Positions 10,397-24,375 of a stretch of DNA of 64,000 bases are shown here, one piece after another. Position 1 is the first letter of the stretch. Each line of letters begins with the position of its first letter. The notes below the pieces were generated by a model. That model worked only from the letters and a program-made list of their open reading frames with translations. It was not told the DNA's origin and did not search any database. The stretch comes from Bacillus amyloliquefaciens DSM 7 = ATCC 23350 (GTDB lineage: Bacteria > Bacillota > Bacilli > Bacillales > Bacillaceae). The position numbers and the translations under genes are program-made. The stretch lies in contig NC_014551.1 in the NCBI RefSeq assembly GCF_000196735.1, positions 2,661,001-2,725,000 of the forward strand, written 5' to 3'.

Positions 10397-12052
10397 TACG
10401 GATTCCTTATTCATTTGGATATCAAACGGTTTCTGTTCTGAAGGCGGGTCTACCAATATGACGTCAAGCACTTCCTGAAACGTTTTTACCGCTTTAATGG
10501 TGATTCCATCTATTCGTTTCAGAATGGACTGCTGATTTTCATAAGGGATAATGACCGTTTTTGCTCCGGCCTGCTTTGCGGCTTTGATTTTCGGGATAAC
10601 GCCGCCGATGGGTTTGACAAGCCCTGTCAGGCTGATCTCTCCCGTCATCGCCACCGTATGGTCGATAGGGATGCGGTGAATCGCGGAAAAAATCCCCGCA
10701 GCCATCGCGATACCCGCAGAAGGTCCGTCAATCGGACCTCCGCCCGGAAAATTGACATGAATGTCATAGTCTGAAGGTTTGATGCCCATTGTGCGAAGAA
10801 CCGTCAGAACATTCTCCACTGACCCCTTCGCCATACTTTTGCGGCGGATCGACTTTGATTGGCTGCCAATGCTCTCTTCCTCTGCGATTCCCGTAATATT
10901 CAGGCTGCCTTTGTCCTGCGCAGGCGTGACATTCACTTCGATTTCCAGCAATGCGCCGCTGTTCGGCCCGTAAACGGCAAGCCCGTTCACGATACCGACT
11001 TGCGGTTCATCAGCGATTTTCTGCTCATTTTTCGGCGTAAGCTGACTGGAATGAACAACCCACTCTATATCCTCTGTCGTAATTTCTTTCCTGTCCTCGG
11101 TCACCGCCATACCGGCGGCAATCTGAATCATATTGACGGCTTCGCGTCCGTTTCTCGTATATGCGGTCAGCACACCAAGAGCCTCATCAGAAATCTCTTT
11201 CTGAATTTTGTCGGCCGCTTTTTTCGCAACGGTTTTAAGTTCATCCTTTTCCAGCTCGCGGAAAAACACTTCAAGACAGCGGGACCGGATGGCCGGCGGA
11301 ATTTCATTCGGCATTCTCGTTGTCGCTCCGATCAGTCGGAAATCCGCGGGAAGCCCGTTTTGAAAAATATCATGAATATGATTCGGTATCTGCGTATTTT
11401 CCTCACTGTAATACGCACTGTCTAAAAATACTTTCCGATCTTCAAGCACCTTCAGCATTTTATTCATCTGAATCGGGTGAAGCTCGCCGATTTCATCAAT
11501 AAACAATACACCGCCGTGCGCATGGGTCACAGCCCCCTGCTTCGGCTGCGGAATGCCCGCCTGACCCATTGCCCCCGCTCCCTGATAAATCGGATCATGC
11601 ACTGAACCGATAAGCGGATCGGCAATACCCCGTTCATCAAATCGTGCGGTCGTCGCATCAAGCTCAACAAAAACGGCCTGCTTCTGAAATGGTGACTGTT
11701 TATGTTTTTTCGCTTCTTCCAATACGAGACGCGCCGCAGCCGTTTTACCGACTCCCGGAGGCCCGTAAATTATGACATGCTGCGGGTTCGGACCGCAAAG
11801 CGCTGCTTTTAATGCTTTAATCCCATCCTCCTGGCCGACAATATCCTGAAAGCTTTTCGGCCGCACCTTCTCTGATAAAGGTTCTGATAAACTGATGGCG
11901 CGCATTTTGCGAAGCTGTTCCATTTCCTTTTTTGATTCTTTATCTATCGTCACTTTTTGTGTACGCTGGTTTTTGAGCAGATTCCAAAAATATAATCCGA
12001 TGACTATCCCGAAAAACAGCTGTACAAATAATGCGATCCCTGTCCAACTCAT
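10394..12052 (-). CDS. lonB: LonB, membrane-anchored forespore Lon protease
   Basis: The 552-aa Lon-family protease is made in the forespore early in sporulation. One N-terminal membrane anchor (residues 4-23) precedes an AAA+ domain with Walker A GPPGVGKT near residue 97. The peptidase carries catalytic S445 (GPIDGPSAG) and K488 (GGVIPKIK). The large N-terminal substrate domain of LonA is missing, as expected for this subgroup. A sigma-F promoter with perfect spacing lies at 12106-12135. Single-gene transcript between clpX and lonA. Confidence 0.96.
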   Translation of the reverse strand: MSWTGIALFVQLFFGIVIGLYFWNLLKNQRTQKVTIDKESKKEMEQLRKMRAISLSEPLSEKVRPKSFQDIVGQEDGIKALKAALCGPNPQHVIIYGPPGVGKTAAARLVLEEAKKHKQSPFQKQAVFVELDATTARFDERGIADPLIGSVHDPIYQGAGAMGQAGIPQPKQGAVTHAHGGVLFIDEIGELHPIQMNKMLKVLEDRKVFLDSAYYSEENTQIPNHIHDIFQNGLPADFRLIGATTRMPNEIPPAIRSRCLEVFFRELEKDELKTVAKKAADKIQKEISDEALGVLTAYTRNGREAVNMIQIAAGMAVTEDRKEITTEDIEWVVHSSQLTPKNEQKIADEPQVGIVNGLAVYGPNSGALLEIEVNVTPAQDKGSLNITGIAEEESIGSQSKSIRRKSMAKGSVENVLTVLRTMGIKPSDYDIHVNFPGGGPIDGPSAGIAMAAGIFSAIHRIPIDHTVAMTGEISLTGLVKPIGGVIPKIKAAKQAGAKTVIIPYENQQSILKRIDGITIKAVKTFQEVLDVILVDPPSEQKPFDIQMNKESV

Positions 12053-12105
12053 GCTGGTCCCTCCTGAAAAAACGATTTATGTATCCAATTCATTCCTCTG
12101 TCCGC

Positions 12106-12135
12106 TAGTATCTCCCAGCAAAGCCCGGAATAAAC
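12106..12135 (-). promoter_or_regulatory. Sigma-F promoter of lonB
   Basis: On the minus strand GTTTA (12135-12131), a 15-bp spacer and GGAGATACTA (12115-12106) match the sigma-F pattern GywTA-N15-GGnrAnAnTw at each defined base. This agrees with the known forespore expression of lonB. Confidence 0.8.
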
Positions 12136-12160
12136 ATTTTTCAGAAGGGTCGGGACAAGA

Positions 12161-12196
12161 AAAAAACCTCCTGATCAATCCGAGTCAGGAGGTTTT
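12161..12196 (-). terminator. Terminator of clpX
   Basis: The stem ACCTCCTGA/TCAGGAGGT with a 10-nt loop is followed on the minus strand by a run of T residues. It lies just behind the clpX stop. Confidence 0.88.
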
Positions 12197-12202
12197 GTAA
12201 CG

Positions 12203-13456
12203 TTACGCTGATGTTTTAACAACAGTGCCGTCTTTTAATACAAGACGCGGTGCTTCACCGTCTGCCACTGTCGCTCCGGTAATGACACATTTTTCAATGT
12301 CATCGCGGGACGGCAGATCAAACATGACGTCAAGCATGATGCCCTCAATGATAGAACGCAGGCCGCGTGCGCCTGTTTTTCGCTCGATCGCTTTTTTCGC
12401 AATTTCAGATAATGCCTCGTCTTCAAAATCAAGCTCGACATCATCTAGTTCTAACATTTTCTTGTATTGTTTGACGAGTGCGTTTTTAGGTTTAGTCAGA
12501 ATTTCAACCAGTGCCGTTTCGTCAAGCTGCTCAAGGCTTGCAATGACAGGAAGACGGCCGATGAATTCAGGAATCAGCCCGAAACGAAGCAAGTCTTCCG
12601 GAAGAACTTTAGAAAGCAGTTCTTCTTTTTCCAAGTCTGCCACTTTATTATCAGAGCCGAAGCCGATGACTTTTTGTCCGAGACGGCGTTTAATGATTTG
12701 TTCGATGCCGTCAAATGCACCCCCGCAAATGAACAGAATGTTCGTCGTATCGATCTGAATGAATTCCTGATGAGGATGTTTGCGCCCTCCTTGAGGCGGC
12801 ACGCTTGCAACCGTTCCTTCAAGAATTTTCAGCAGCGCCTGCTGAACGCCTTCGCCTGATACGTCACGTGTGATGGACGGGTTTTCAGATTTACGCGCTA
12901 CTTTATCGATTTCATCGATATAAATAATGCCTTTTTCCGCTTTTTCCACATCATAGTCTGCTGCCTGAATCAGTTTGAGGAGAATGTTTTCTACGTCCTC
13001 ACCGACATATCCGGCTTCAGTCAGAGATGTAGCGTCCGCGATCGCAAACGGCACGTTCAGAATACGCGCAAGTGTCTGGGCGAGAAGTGTTTTCCCGCTT
13101 CCAGTCGGCCCGATTAATGAAATATTACTTTTAGAAAGCTCGACATCATCCACTTTACTGTTGGAGTTGATGCGTTTGTAATGGTTGTATACCGCAACCG
13201 CAAGTGATTTCTTCGCCTGATCCTGTCCGATGACATATTCATTCAGAATCTCACGGATTTCCTGCGGCTTCGGAACGTCTTTAAATTCGACTTCTTCTTC
13301 TGTGCCCAGCTCTTCTTCTACGATTTCTGTACAGAGCTCGATGCATTCGTCGCATATATATACACCCGGTCCTGCAACCAGCTTACGAACCTGATCTTGC
13401 GTTTTTCCGCAGAACGAGCATTTTAATTGTCCTTTTTCCTCGTTGAATTTAAACAT
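12203..13456 (-). CDS. clpX: ClpX, ATP-binding subunit of the ClpXP protease
   Basis: The 417-aa AAA+ unfoldase feeds substrates such as ssrA-tagged proteins and Spx to ClpP. The N-terminal zinc finger uses C13, C16, C35 and C38. Walker A (GPTGSGKT) and Walker B (IIYIDEID) follow, and the IGF loop that docks on ClpP is in [11 protein letters not shown] start at the ATG at 13456 ([10 protein letters not shown]), the usual ClpX N-terminus, with AGGGGTGA upstream. A longer open frame to 13552 encodes nothing ClpX-like. Monocistronic, between tig and lonB. Confidence 0.97.
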   Translation of the reverse strand: MFKFNEEKGQLKCSFCGKTQDQVRKLVAGPGVYICDECIELCTEIVEEELGTEEEVEFKDVPKPQEIREILNEYVIGQDQAKKSLAVAVYNHYKRINSNSKVDDVELSKSNISLIGPTGSGKTLLAQTLARILNVPFAIADATSLTEAGYVGEDVENILLKLIQAADYDVEKAEKGIIYIDEIDKVARKSENPSITRDVSGEGVQQALLKILEGTVASVPPQGGRKHPHQEFIQIDTTNILFICGGAFDGIEQIIKRRLGQKVIGFGSDNKVADLEKEELLSKVLPEDLLRFGLIPEFIGRLPVIASLEQLDETALVEILTKPKNALVKQYKKMLELDDVELDFEDEALSEIAKKAIERKTGARGLRSIIEGIMLDVMFDLPSRDDIEKCVITGATVADGEAPRLVLKDGTVVKTSA

Positions 13457-13542
13457 TCTTTCACCCCTTAATCTTGTCTCACTTTTTCTTTTACCTGAAG
13501 GGCAAAAGAAAACGGTTCTTGCTACGATCGAGTATGTATTGC

Positions 13543-13572
13543 ATTTTACCATACTTTCCAGTAAGACGGTAA
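13543..13572 (-). promoter_or_regulatory. Probable sigma-A promoter of clpX
   Basis: On the minus strand TTACCG, 18 bp and TAAAAT (13548-13543) preceded by TATGG form an extended -10 promoter. The -35 is weak, so the call rests mainly on the -10 and the position. Confidence 0.45.
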
Positions 13573-13670
13573 CAATGTGTTTCGCGCTTGCACATTCTAT
13601 ATGTATGACAAAAAACAGCCCGGCAATGACTATCTTGCCCCAAGAAAAAGAGTTATATCATAATTGTACA

Positions 13671-13705
13671 AAACAAGGCACGAATTAATCGCGCCCTGTT
13701 TTATT
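13671..13705 (-). terminator. Terminator of tig
   Basis: A 14-bp stem (AAAACAGGGCGCGA with TCGTGCCTTGTTTT, two G-U pairs) and a 5-nt loop, ending in TTTT on the minus strand, follows the tig stop codon. Confidence 0.75.
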
Positions 13706-13727
13706 ATGTCTATTATTATGAACCATA

Positions 13728-15002
13728 TTAACGGTTTTCTACAAGAAAATCAATTGCTTTTCGAACTTTTAAATCTTCTTTCATCGCGTCAGTTGAACCG
13801 ATTGCCTGCTTGATGTTTTCAACCGGCATGTTGTAAGCTTCAGCCATTTTAGTCAGCTCAGCTTCAACTTCTTCGTCAGTCACTTCAAGATTTTCAGCTT
13901 GAGCGATCGCTTCAAGCGTCAGGTTTGATTTTACGCGTTTTGCAGCATCTTCTGTCATTTGCTCTTTTAACGCGTTTTCATCTTGACCTGAGAATTGAGT
14001 GTAAAGCTCAAGGTTCATGCCTTGCATTTGCAGACGCTGTTCGAATTCTTTCAGCATGCGGTCAAGCTCAGTGTCGATCATCGCTTGAGGAACATCAGCT
14101 TCAGCGTTTTCAGATGCTTTCAGAACAAGCTCTTCACGCAATTTAGCGTCAGCTTCGTTTTCTTTTGCTTCTTCAAGGCGTTTTTTTGTTTTCTCAGTTA
14201 ATTCAGCAAGCGTTTCAACTTCTTCGTCAATGTCTTTTGCGAATTCGTCGTTAAGCTCCGGAAGCTCTTTCGCTTTGATTTCATGAATTTTCACTTTGAA
14301 AACAGCTGGTTTTCCGGCAAGCTCTTCAGCATGGTACTCTTCAGGGAATGTTACTTCAAGATCCTTTTCAGCGCCTGCTTCAAGACCTGTTAACTGCTCT
14401 TCGAAGCCCGGGATGAATGAACCTGATCCTACTTCAAGTGAGTAGTTCTCAGCTTTTCCGCCTTCAAATGCTTCTCCGTCAACGAAACCTTCGAAGTCAA
14501 GAACGACTGTATCGCCGTTTTCAACAGCGCCTTCTTCTTTCACGACAAGCTCAGCCTGACGCTCCTGAAGCGCTTTAAGTTCGTTTTGTACGTCTTCGTC
14601 AGTAACGGACACGTCATCTTTTTCGATACCTAAGCCTTTGTAGTCACCGAGTTTCACTTCCGGTTTTACAGTCACTTTTGCAGTGAAAATTAAGCTTTCG
14701 CCTTTTTCGATTTTTTCAACATCGATTTCAGGGCGGTCTACAGGCTCAATGCCGGCTTCTTCAACCGCTTTAGGGTATTCTACAGGAAGTAAAATATCTA
14801 AAGCATCCTGGTAAAGAGCTTCAACGCCGAAACGCTGTTCGAATAAACCGCGGGGAACTTTCCCTTTGCGGAATCCAGGAATAGAAACCTGTTTTACTAC
14901 TTTTTTAAATGCATCATCAAGAGCTGTTTTAAACGTTTCCGCATCAACTTCAACCGTTAATACGCCTTCGTTGCCTTCTTGTTTTTCCCATTTTACAGAC
15001 AT
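13728..15002 (-). CDS. tig: Trigger factor, ribosome-associated chaperone
   Basis: The 424-aa protein binds at the ribosome exit tunnel and holds nascent chains; its central domain is a peptidyl-prolyl isomerase. The N-terminal ribosome-binding signature GFRKGKVPR (about 44-52), the FKBP-like domain from about 150 to 240 and a long acidic helical C-terminal domain are all visible. Full length for the family. TTGGAGGG lies upstream and a sigma-A promoter at 15045-15072. Confidence 0.97.
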   Translation of the reverse strand: MSVKWEKQEGNEGVLTVEVDAETFKTALDDAFKKVVKQVSIPGFRKGKVPRGLFEQRFGVEALYQDALDILLPVEYPKAVEEAGIEPVDRPEIDVEKIEKGESLIFTAKVTVKPEVKLGDYKGLGIEKDDVSVTDEDVQNELKALQERQAELVVKEEGAVENGDTVVLDFEGFVDGEAFEGGKAENYSLEVGSGSFIPGFEEQLTGLEAGAEKDLEVTFPEEYHAEELAGKPAVFKVKIHEIKAKELPELNDEFAKDIDEEVETLAELTEKTKKRLEEAKENEADAKLREELVLKASENAEADVPQAMIDTELDRMLKEFEQRLQMQGMNLELYTQFSGQDENALKEQMTEDAAKRVKSNLTLEAIAQAENLEVTDEEVEAELTKMAEAYNMPVENIKQAIGSTDAMKEDLKVRKAIDFLVENR

Positions 15003-15044
15003 GTGTTTCCCTCCAAAAATCTATTCAGGTTGTGTCGGTCTTCC

Positions 15045-15072
15045 ATTCTAAAGCAATCCGCGGCTTTGTCAA
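15045..15072 (-). promoter_or_regulatory. Sigma-A promoter of tig
   Basis: On the minus strand TTGACA (15072-15067), 16 bp and TAGAAT (15050-15045), about 40 nt before the tig start. Confidence 0.75.
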
Positions 15073-15218
15073 AGAAAAAACCGCTTTGAATCAGAATCAT
15101 TATGTAATGAACTGGCAGCCTGTCCAACCGTAATTCTCATTTCAGTTAAACCGCTATACATAAATACAACCACTATATTATAACATAACGCCTAGCGCTT
15201 TCAACTATATGGCGTGAT

Positions 15219-16223
15219 TTACAAATAAGAAATTTCTTCAATATCCTTAATCATCGTGCAGGCTTCTTCGAGTTCACGGCTGTCAAACTCGTACATCATA
15301 TGAAGTTCCTCCGGCTCAATGTCAATGCCGTGCATCTCGTAACCGACCTTATGAAGCGCCGCGGCCCATAAATCTGCGTTCAAAAACTTCGGCATAAAAG
15401 GGTGCAATACGGTCAGATGCCTTCTCCACAGCTCCTCAACGGCGGCGTATAATGTAGGATTTTCATTGCCGAGCGTTTCATCAAGCACCCGGAGAACACG
15501 ATGCAAAATCGGGGCCGCATCAGGCTGAATCGTTTCACTCGGGATCGCGGTCATTGAATCACCGAATTTTGTAATATGGACCGGTTTGCTGTAGTCGTGC
15601 TCCGACATAAGCGTCAAAATCATCGTTTTGATCAGCGGATGCGCGCCCGGATCTTGAAGAATCGTTTTTAAAAGGCCCGTGTATTTCGCAATATTGCGGT
15701 CTTTGAGAGAATGAATCAGATTCATTTGTTCTGCGGGGCTGTTCAGCACTTTTTCCGCATCAAGAACGTCTTCATATTCCTCCTCCCACGCCTCATCCTG
15801 CTGATCGGGATCGGTCATTTTGCGGCTGAATTCGAGCAGCCGGTAGAATTGTTCCGCACTTTCTGCTGGCAGCTGGTTTTCCTCCAGTACAGCTTCAATT
15901 GTGCTTTTGACTTCTTCATATTGTTTCAGCTGAATTAAAATGGTCATATACACCTGCAGCACGGTAAAATAATGGCCGTACCCTTCATTCAGCATTTTCT
16001 CGCAAACTTGTTTTGCTTCTTCCAATTCCCCGAGTTCCAGAAAACAAATCGCCATGCCTAAATGTACATCGGACTCGGTATCACCGTGGCTTACCGCTTC
16101 TGAAAACAGTTCGAGGGCCTCCTGATACTGTTTATCCTTCATGGCGGCCATCCCTTTATCAACCAAGCGTTCTTTCAGACGGGGGAAAGGAATGATATCA
16201 GCTTTTTTCTTGTCATGCGTCAT
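15219..16223 (-). CDS. ysoA: YsoA, TPR-repeat protein of unknown function
   Basis: This 334-aa acidic soluble protein begins with a short basic segment (THDKKKADIIPFPRLK). At least two tetratricopeptide-like helix pairs follow (about 20-110, for example YQEALELFSEAVSHGD and ELEEAKQVCEKMLNEG). The C-terminal half has no motif I recognise. Position between tig and leuD matches B. subtilis ysoA. It is sometimes annotated as a hydrolase, but I see no catalytic motif supporting that. The TPR content suggests a protein-binding scaffold. Confidence 0.85.
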   Translation of the reverse strand: MTHDKKKADIIPFPRLKERLVDKGMAAMKDKQYQEALELFSEAVSHGDTESDVHLGMAICFLELGELEEAKQVCEKMLNEGYGHYFTVLQVYMTILIQLKQYEEVKSTIEAVLEENQLPAESAEQFYRLLEFSRKMTDPDQQDEAWEEEYEDVLDAEKVLNSPAEQMNLIHSLKDRNIAKYTGLLKTILQDPGAHPLIKTMILTLMSEHDYSKPVHITKFGDSMTAIPSETIQPDAAPILHRVLRVLDETLGNENPTLYAAVEELWRRHLTVLHPFMPKFLNADLWAAALHKVGYEMHGIDIEPEELHMMYEFDSRELEEACTMIKDIEEISYL

Positions 16224-16305
16224 ACTTTATTTCCTTTCAGGCGCTTATTTTGTTCAAGTGTATCAACACGCGTCAGGAAACACAAGAAAGGATGACGCGC
16301 ACGGC

Positions 16306-16342
16306 CAAAAAAGCCGCCGGACAGATGCCGGACGGCTTTTTT
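16306..16342 (-). terminator. Terminator of the ilv-leu operon
   Basis: A GC-rich stem (GCCG-CCGG / CCGG-CGGC with a bulged T) is flanked by six A and six T residues. It overlaps the leuD stop and ends the seven-gene operon. Confidence 0.85.
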
Positions 16343-16941
16343 CAGGCTCGAAGCCAAGAACTTCTTTTCGATTCAAACTGCTGAATGTCGTCCTCCAGCA
16401 GAAGCGTTAATGAAATTTCATCATAGCCGTTAATCAGCATTTCCTTCCAGTGAGGATCGACTTCAAACGAAATCTCTCTTCCTTCGCTGTCGTGAATGAG
16501 CTGGTTTTCCAAGTCAACCGTCATATTAAGGGACTGATTTTCATATTGACAGGCGAGTTTTTTCCACTGATCATACGGCATACGGATGGGAAGCATACCG
16601 TTTTTAAAGCAGTTTTGATGAAAAATATCGGCAAATGACGGGGCGATGATGATTTTGAATCCGTAATCATCCAGCGCCCAAGGAGCGTGCTCACGGGATG
16701 ATCCGCAGCCGAAATTCTCTCCGGCAATTAATATAGACGCGCCTTCATAGACTTGGCGGTTTAATTCAAACTCAGGATCAGGCTCACCGTTCTCAAGGTA
16801 TCTCCAATCAAAAAACGCGAATCTGCCGTATCCGGTTCTTTCAATTCTTTTCAGAAACTGCTTCGGAATAATCTGGTCCGTGTCGACGTTGATCCGGTTT
16901 AAGACGGCCGCTTTTCCTGTATGCGTTTTTAAAGGTTCCAT
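16342..16941 (-). CDS. leuD: 3-isopropylmalate dehydratase, small subunit
   Basis: The 199-aa small subunit pairs with LeuC to isomerise 2- to 3-isopropylmalate in leucine synthesis. The swivel-domain signature GENFGCGSSREHAPWAL is present near residues 70-86. I start at the ATG at 16941 (MEPLKTHTGKAAVLNRINVDTDQ region), giving the family's usual length. A 55-codon open extension upstream overlaps leuC and shows no homology. Last gene of ilvBHC-leuABCD. Confidence 0.96.
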   Translation of the reverse strand: MEPLKTHTGKAAVLNRINVDTDQIIPKQFLKRIERTGYGRFAFFDWRYLENGEPDPEFELNRQVYEGASILIAGENFGCGSSREHAPWALDDYGFKIIIAPSFADIFHQNCFKNGMLPIRMPYDQWKKLACQYENQSLNMTVDLENQLIHDSEGREISFEVDPHWKEMLINGYDEISLTLLLEDDIQQFESKRSSWLRA

Positions 16942-16955
16942 CTTTCGCGCACTCC

Positions 16956-18374
16956 TTACACAACTGTTTTTTCTTGATAAAACTTTCTTACATCGACGAA
17001 ATGCCCGTGAATGGCCGCCATTGCCGCCATGGCAGGACTGACAAGGTGTGTTCTCGCGCCTTTTCCCTGTCTGCCTTCGAAGTTGCGGTTGGATGTGGAG
17101 GCGCATCGTTCCCCTTCAGGCACGACATCATTGTTCATACTGAGGCACATGCTGCAGCCTGATTCTCTCCATTCAAAGCCCGCTTCAAGAAACACACGGT
17201 GCAGCCCTTCTTTCTCAGCCTGCTGTTTCACGCTTTGAGAGCCCGGCACCACAATCGCTCTGACGCTGTCGGCGACTTTTCGGCCTTTAATCATATCAGC
17301 AGCCTGGCGAAGGTCGGTCATCCGCGAATTTGTACAGGAGCCGATAAATACATGTTCGACTTTTATATCTTCAATTTTTTGATTCGGTTCAATCCCCATG
17401 TATTCGTACGCGCGGATGGCTTCTTTTTTACCGTCGTCAGAATCAATGCTTTCCGGCGCCGGTATTTGAGCATCTACCGGAAGAACCATGCCGGGGTTGA
17501 TGCCCCATGTGACCATTGGAGAAATCTCGCTGCCGTCTAACACGATGGAACGATCGTAGACGGCGCCCGGATCGGTTTTTAACGCTTTCCATTCTGCAGC
17601 CGCTTTTTCAAACTCTTCGCCTTTTGGCGCGTATTTACGGTTTCTGCAGTATTCGATCGTCGTTTCATCAGGAGCGATCAGTCCCGCGCGCGCTCCCGCT
17701 TCTATTGACATATTGCAGACGGTCATGCGTTCGTCCATAGACATGTTTCTGAATACTTCCCCGGTGTATTCAATGACATATCCCGTACCGAATTTCACCC
17801 CGTATTTTCCGATAACCGATAAGATGACATCCTTCGCGGTCACTCCTTTTTGGAGCGTTCCGTCAACGCGGATTTCAAGCGTTTTCGGCCGCTGCTGCCA
17901 TAATGTCTGTGTGGAAAGAACATGTTCCACCTCACTTGTGCCGATACCGAAGGCAAGCGCCCCGAATGCGCCGTGAGTCGATGTATGGCTGTCTCCGCAA
18001 ACGATCGTTTTCCCCGGAAGTGTCAGACCAAGCTCAGGCCCGACCACGTGAACGATTCCCTGATCCGCGCTGTGAAGATCCGCAAGACGGACGCCGAACT
18101 CCTCACAATTTCGTTCAAGCGCGGTTACTTGGCGCTTTGCGACTTCATCTTTTATGTCAAAACGGTTGACAGTCGGGATATTGTGGTCCATCGTCGCGAA
18201 TGTGTTCTGCGGCCGTCTGACCTTTCTTCCCTTTTGCCTTAATCCTTCAAACGCCTGAGGAGACGTCACCTCATGAATTAAGTGCAGATCAATATAGAGA
18301 AGATCGGGTTTTCCTTCACCGCTTTTTACAACATGCCGATCCCAAATCTTTTCGATGATTGTTCGAGGCATCAT
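16956..18374 (-). CDS. leuC: 3-isopropylmalate dehydratase, large subunit
   Basis: The 472-aa aconitase-family subunit carries the [4Fe-4S] cluster. Cysteine ligands are visible in FIGSCTNSR (about residue 347) and ESGCSMC (about residues 407-410), and the substrate loop [14 protein letters not shown] near residue 130. It pairs with LeuD, 14 nt downstream. GGGAGG precedes the ATG; a second ATG follows directly. Confidence 0.97.
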   Translation of the reverse strand: MMPRTIIEKIWDRHVVKSGEGKPDLLYIDLHLIHEVTSPQAFEGLRQKGRKVRRPQNTFATMDHNIPTVNRFDIKDEVAKRQVTALERNCEEFGVRLADLHSADQGIVHVVGPELGLTLPGKTIVCGDSHTSTHGAFGALAFGIGTSEVEHVLSTQTLWQQRPKTLEIRVDGTLQKGVTAKDVILSVIGKYGVKFGTGYVIEYTGEVFRNMSMDERMTVCNMSIEAGARAGLIAPDETTIEYCRNRKYAPKGEEFEKAAAEWKALKTDPGAVYDRSIVLDGSEISPMVTWGINPGMVLPVDAQIPAPESIDSDDGKKEAIRAYEYMGIEPNQKIEDIKVEHVFIGSCTNSRMTDLRQAADMIKGRKVADSVRAIVVPGSQSVKQQAEKEGLHRVFLEAGFEWRESGCSMCLSMNNDVVPEGERCASTSNRNFEGRQGKGARTHLVSPAMAAMAAIHGHFVDVRKFYQEKTVV

Positions 18375-18423
18375 CTTTGTTTCCTCCCTCTACCTATGAA
18401 CTAAGACCGCTCTCTTTTAAGCG

Positions 18424-19521
18424 TCACACTATAGATTTTGTATTCGCGCCGACTAATGCGGCTTTTACTTTTTCAGTAATATCATGCGTTCCGGCATATT
18501 GGCCGCCCCGGGCGATATCACGTGTGCGGCTGCCGTCTGCAAGCACCTTTGCGACCGCTTTTTCTATGGCTTGCGCTTCTGTTTCAAGTCCGAAAGATGT
18601 TCTCAAGAGCATCGCCGCTGATAAAATCGCCGCAAACGGATTGGCCATCCCTTTACCTGCAATGTCAGGCGCCGATCCATGCACGGGTTCAAACAAGTGA
18701 AGACCTGAACTTGATAAACTGGCTGACGGCAGCATGCCGAGCGAGCCTGTCAGCATAGAGGCTTCATCGCTTAAAATATCGCCGAACATATTTTCAGTTA
18801 CGATGACGTCAAATTGATTCGGAGCGTAAATGAGCTGCATCGCGGCATTATCGACAAGCATATGCTCAAGCGTCACATCAGGAAATTCTTTTGCGATTTC
18901 ATCTGCTGTTTCACGCCACAGCCTGCTTGAAGAAAGCACATTCGCCTTATCAACTGACGTCACTTTCCCTTTCCTGCCGGCAGCCATCTTAAAGGCTTCT
19001 CTGACAACGCGTTCGATTTCTTCTTTCTTATAAAAAAGGGTATCGACCGCTTCTTTTTCTCCCGCTTCATTGACATACTGTCTGCTTGGCTCTCCGAAGT
19101 AGAGGCCGCCCGTCAGTTCCCGGACGATCACAAAGTCGACCCCGCTGATATATTCTTTTTTCAACGGAGATGCCTCAGACAGGCTTTCAAATACGGTCAC
19201 GGGACGCAGATTGGCAAACAGGCCGAGTTTTTTTCTGATGCCGAGCAAGCCTTTTTCCGGCCTGAGCTCAGGAGAATTTTGGTCCCATTTCGGTCCGCCG
19301 ACTGCACCGAGCAAAATGGCGTCGGATCTTTCACAAAGAGCAACAGTCTCCTCAGGGAGGGGATTTTGATGAGCGTCAATGGCTGCTCCCCCGATCAGCC
19401 CGTTTTCAAATTCAAATTCATGTCCGAATTGTTCGGCAACGCTTTTCAGTACATCTGCCGCTGATTCCGCCACTTCCGGCCCGATTCCGTCACCGGGAAG
19501 CAAAGCAATGCGTTTTTTCAA
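18424..19521 (-). CDS. leuB: 3-isopropylmalate dehydrogenase
   Basis: The 365-aa NAD-dependent enzyme oxidatively decarboxylates 3-isopropylmalate to 2-oxoisocaproate. The isocitrate/isopropylmalate dehydrogenase signature and NAD-binding segment EPVHGSAPDIAGKGMANP are present near residue 272, and the metal-binding aspartates lie in FGDILSDEASM. I start at the TTG at 19521 (KKRIALLPGDGIGPEV follows), which gives 365 residues and has AAGGAGA upstream. The open frame runs 22 codons further without homology. Confidence 0.95.
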   Translation of the reverse strand: MKKRIALLPGDGIGPEVAESAADVLKSVAEQFGHEFEFENGLIGGAAIDAHQNPLPEETVALCERSDAILLGAVGGPKWDQNSPELRPEKGLLGIRKKLGLFANLRPVTVFESLSEASPLKKEYISGVDFVIVRELTGGLYFGEPSRQYVNEAGEKEAVDTLFYKKEEIERVVREAFKMAAGRKGKVTSVDKANVLSSSRLWRETADEIAKEFPDVTLEHMLVDNAAMQLIYAPNQFDVIVTENMFGDILSDEASMLTGSLGMLPSASLSSSGLHLFEPVHGSAPDIAGKGMANPFAAILSAAMLLRTSFGLETEAQAIEKAVAKVLADGSRTRDIARGGQYAGTHDITEKVKAALVGANTKSIV

Positions 19522-19541
19522 ATCAAACGTTCTCCTTTCTA

Positions 19542-22650
<3,109 letters not shown>

Positions 22651-22654
<4 letters not shown>

Positions 22655-24375
22655 GGTTTCACCCCCACCATTTCATGAAGTCCTTTACCGGGCGCAATCA
22701 TCGGGAATACTTTTTCGCTTTTGGCGACCCGGACGTCAATAACGACCGGCTCTTTTGATGAAAGCGCCTTTTGCAGCTCTTCTTCCGCCTCTTCTTCCGA
22801 TGAAATCCGGACGCCTGTAATGCCGTAGGCTTCTGACAATTTGACAAAGTCAGGCTGCGCCGAGAATTTGGATTCAGAATAGCGTTCTTCATAGAAGATT
22901 TCCTGCCACTGTCTGACCATGCCCAGACATTCGTTGTTCAGGATAATCACTTTAACCGGAAGATTCAGCTGCCGGATGACATCTAATTCCTGCAGAGTCA
23001 TCTGGAAACCTCCGTCTCCGAGGATTGCAACGACCGTGGCATTACGATCAGCCAGCTGCGCTCCGATAGCTGCCGGAAGGCCGAAGCCCATTGTGCCGAG
23101 ACCTCCAGAGGTCACCCACTTATCCGCCTTTCGGAAAGGATAAAACTGAGCCGCCCACATCTGATGCTGGCCGACATCCGTCGCCACAATCGCCTCACCG
23201 TTTGTGAATTGGTGAATATACTCAATCAGCTTTTGGGGTTTAAAGCCCTCTTCTCTGTTGTCTGTATACCAAAGCGGATATTCTTCTTTCCATTCTGAAA
23301 GTTGCTGTTTCCATTCCTCCGAGTGTCCCTGTTTTCCGTTTTGCTTCAATAATTCCTGAAGGACGATTTTACTGTCGCCGACCACCGGAATCTGCGTTTC
23401 AATAATTTTTCCGATTTCGGCAGGGTCAATATCGATATGCGCCACCTTGGCGGACTTTGCAAAATGCTTCAGGTTCCCCGTCACGCGATCATCGAACCGC
23501 GCTCCGATGCTGATCAGCAAGTCACAGTGGTAAAGCGCCATATTCGCTGTGTATGTGCCGTGCATCCCCGCCATCCCCAGAAAAAGCGGATGGTCTGCCG
23601 GGAAACCGCCCAGACCGAGAAGCGTGTGCGCTACGGGAATTTGCTGCTGTTCAGCATAATTTTTTAAATCTTCTGAAGCTTTACCGTGCAAAACACCCGC
23701 TCCGGCTAAAATAACCGGCTTTTGCGCACTGCTGACAGCTTCCACGAGCTTTCGGATCTGCAGATAGTTAGGCTCTTTTACCGGCTGATACCCCGGAAGG
23801 CTGATCTCGTGATCATACCTGAATTCCCCTTCAAATGATGCGACATCCTTCGGTATATCAATTAATACCGGGCCCGGTCTTCCTGTTGTGGCGATATGGA
23901 ACGCCTCTTTAATCACACGGGGAAGATCTTCCGGACGGCGAACCTGATAACTGTGTTTCGTAATCGGCATCGTAATTCCTAAAATGTCAGCTTCCTGAAA
24001 AGCGTCGCTGCCGATGACCGAAGTGGCCACCTGACCGGTAAACACCACGAGCGGCAGTGAATCAATCATCGCATCCGCAAGACCGGTAACTAAGTTTGTC
24101 GCTCCCGGTCCGGAAGTAGCGATTACAACCCCCGGCTTCCCGGAAACTCTCGCATACCCTTCCGCCGCATGAATCGCACCTTGCTCATGGCGGGGCAGGA
24201 TGTGAACCAATCCTGATTGATACAACTTATCGTAAATCGGAAGAACGGCTCCCCCCGGATAGCCGAAGATCATTTCGACATTTTCTTTCTTTAATGATTC
24301 AATCAGCATTAAAGCCCCGTTCATTGTCTTTGTACAATCGGCAGACAGAGTATCCGCCTGTACATTTGTGCCCAT
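22651..24375 (-). CDS. ilvB: Acetolactate synthase, large (catalytic) subunit
   Basis: The 574-aa thiamine-diphosphate enzyme makes acetolactate or acetohydroxybutyrate from pyruvate. The ThDP glutamate lies in [15 protein letters not shown] near residue 65, and the ThDP/Mg motif [12 protein letters not shown] with a later N in [10 protein letters not shown] is C-terminal. I begin at ATG 24375 ([10 protein letters not shown]), with GGAGG upstream. Upstream in-frame codons belong to the T-box leader, including its terminator. First gene of the ilv-leu operon. Confidence 0.97.

Noticed and set aside
12225..12758. 177-codon open frame antisense to clpX
   Set aside because: Serine-rich shadow of clpX without start signal or recognisable domain.
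16942..17106. 55-codon N-terminal extension of leuD
   Set aside because: It overlaps leuC, shows no LeuD homology and would break the family length of about 199 residues.
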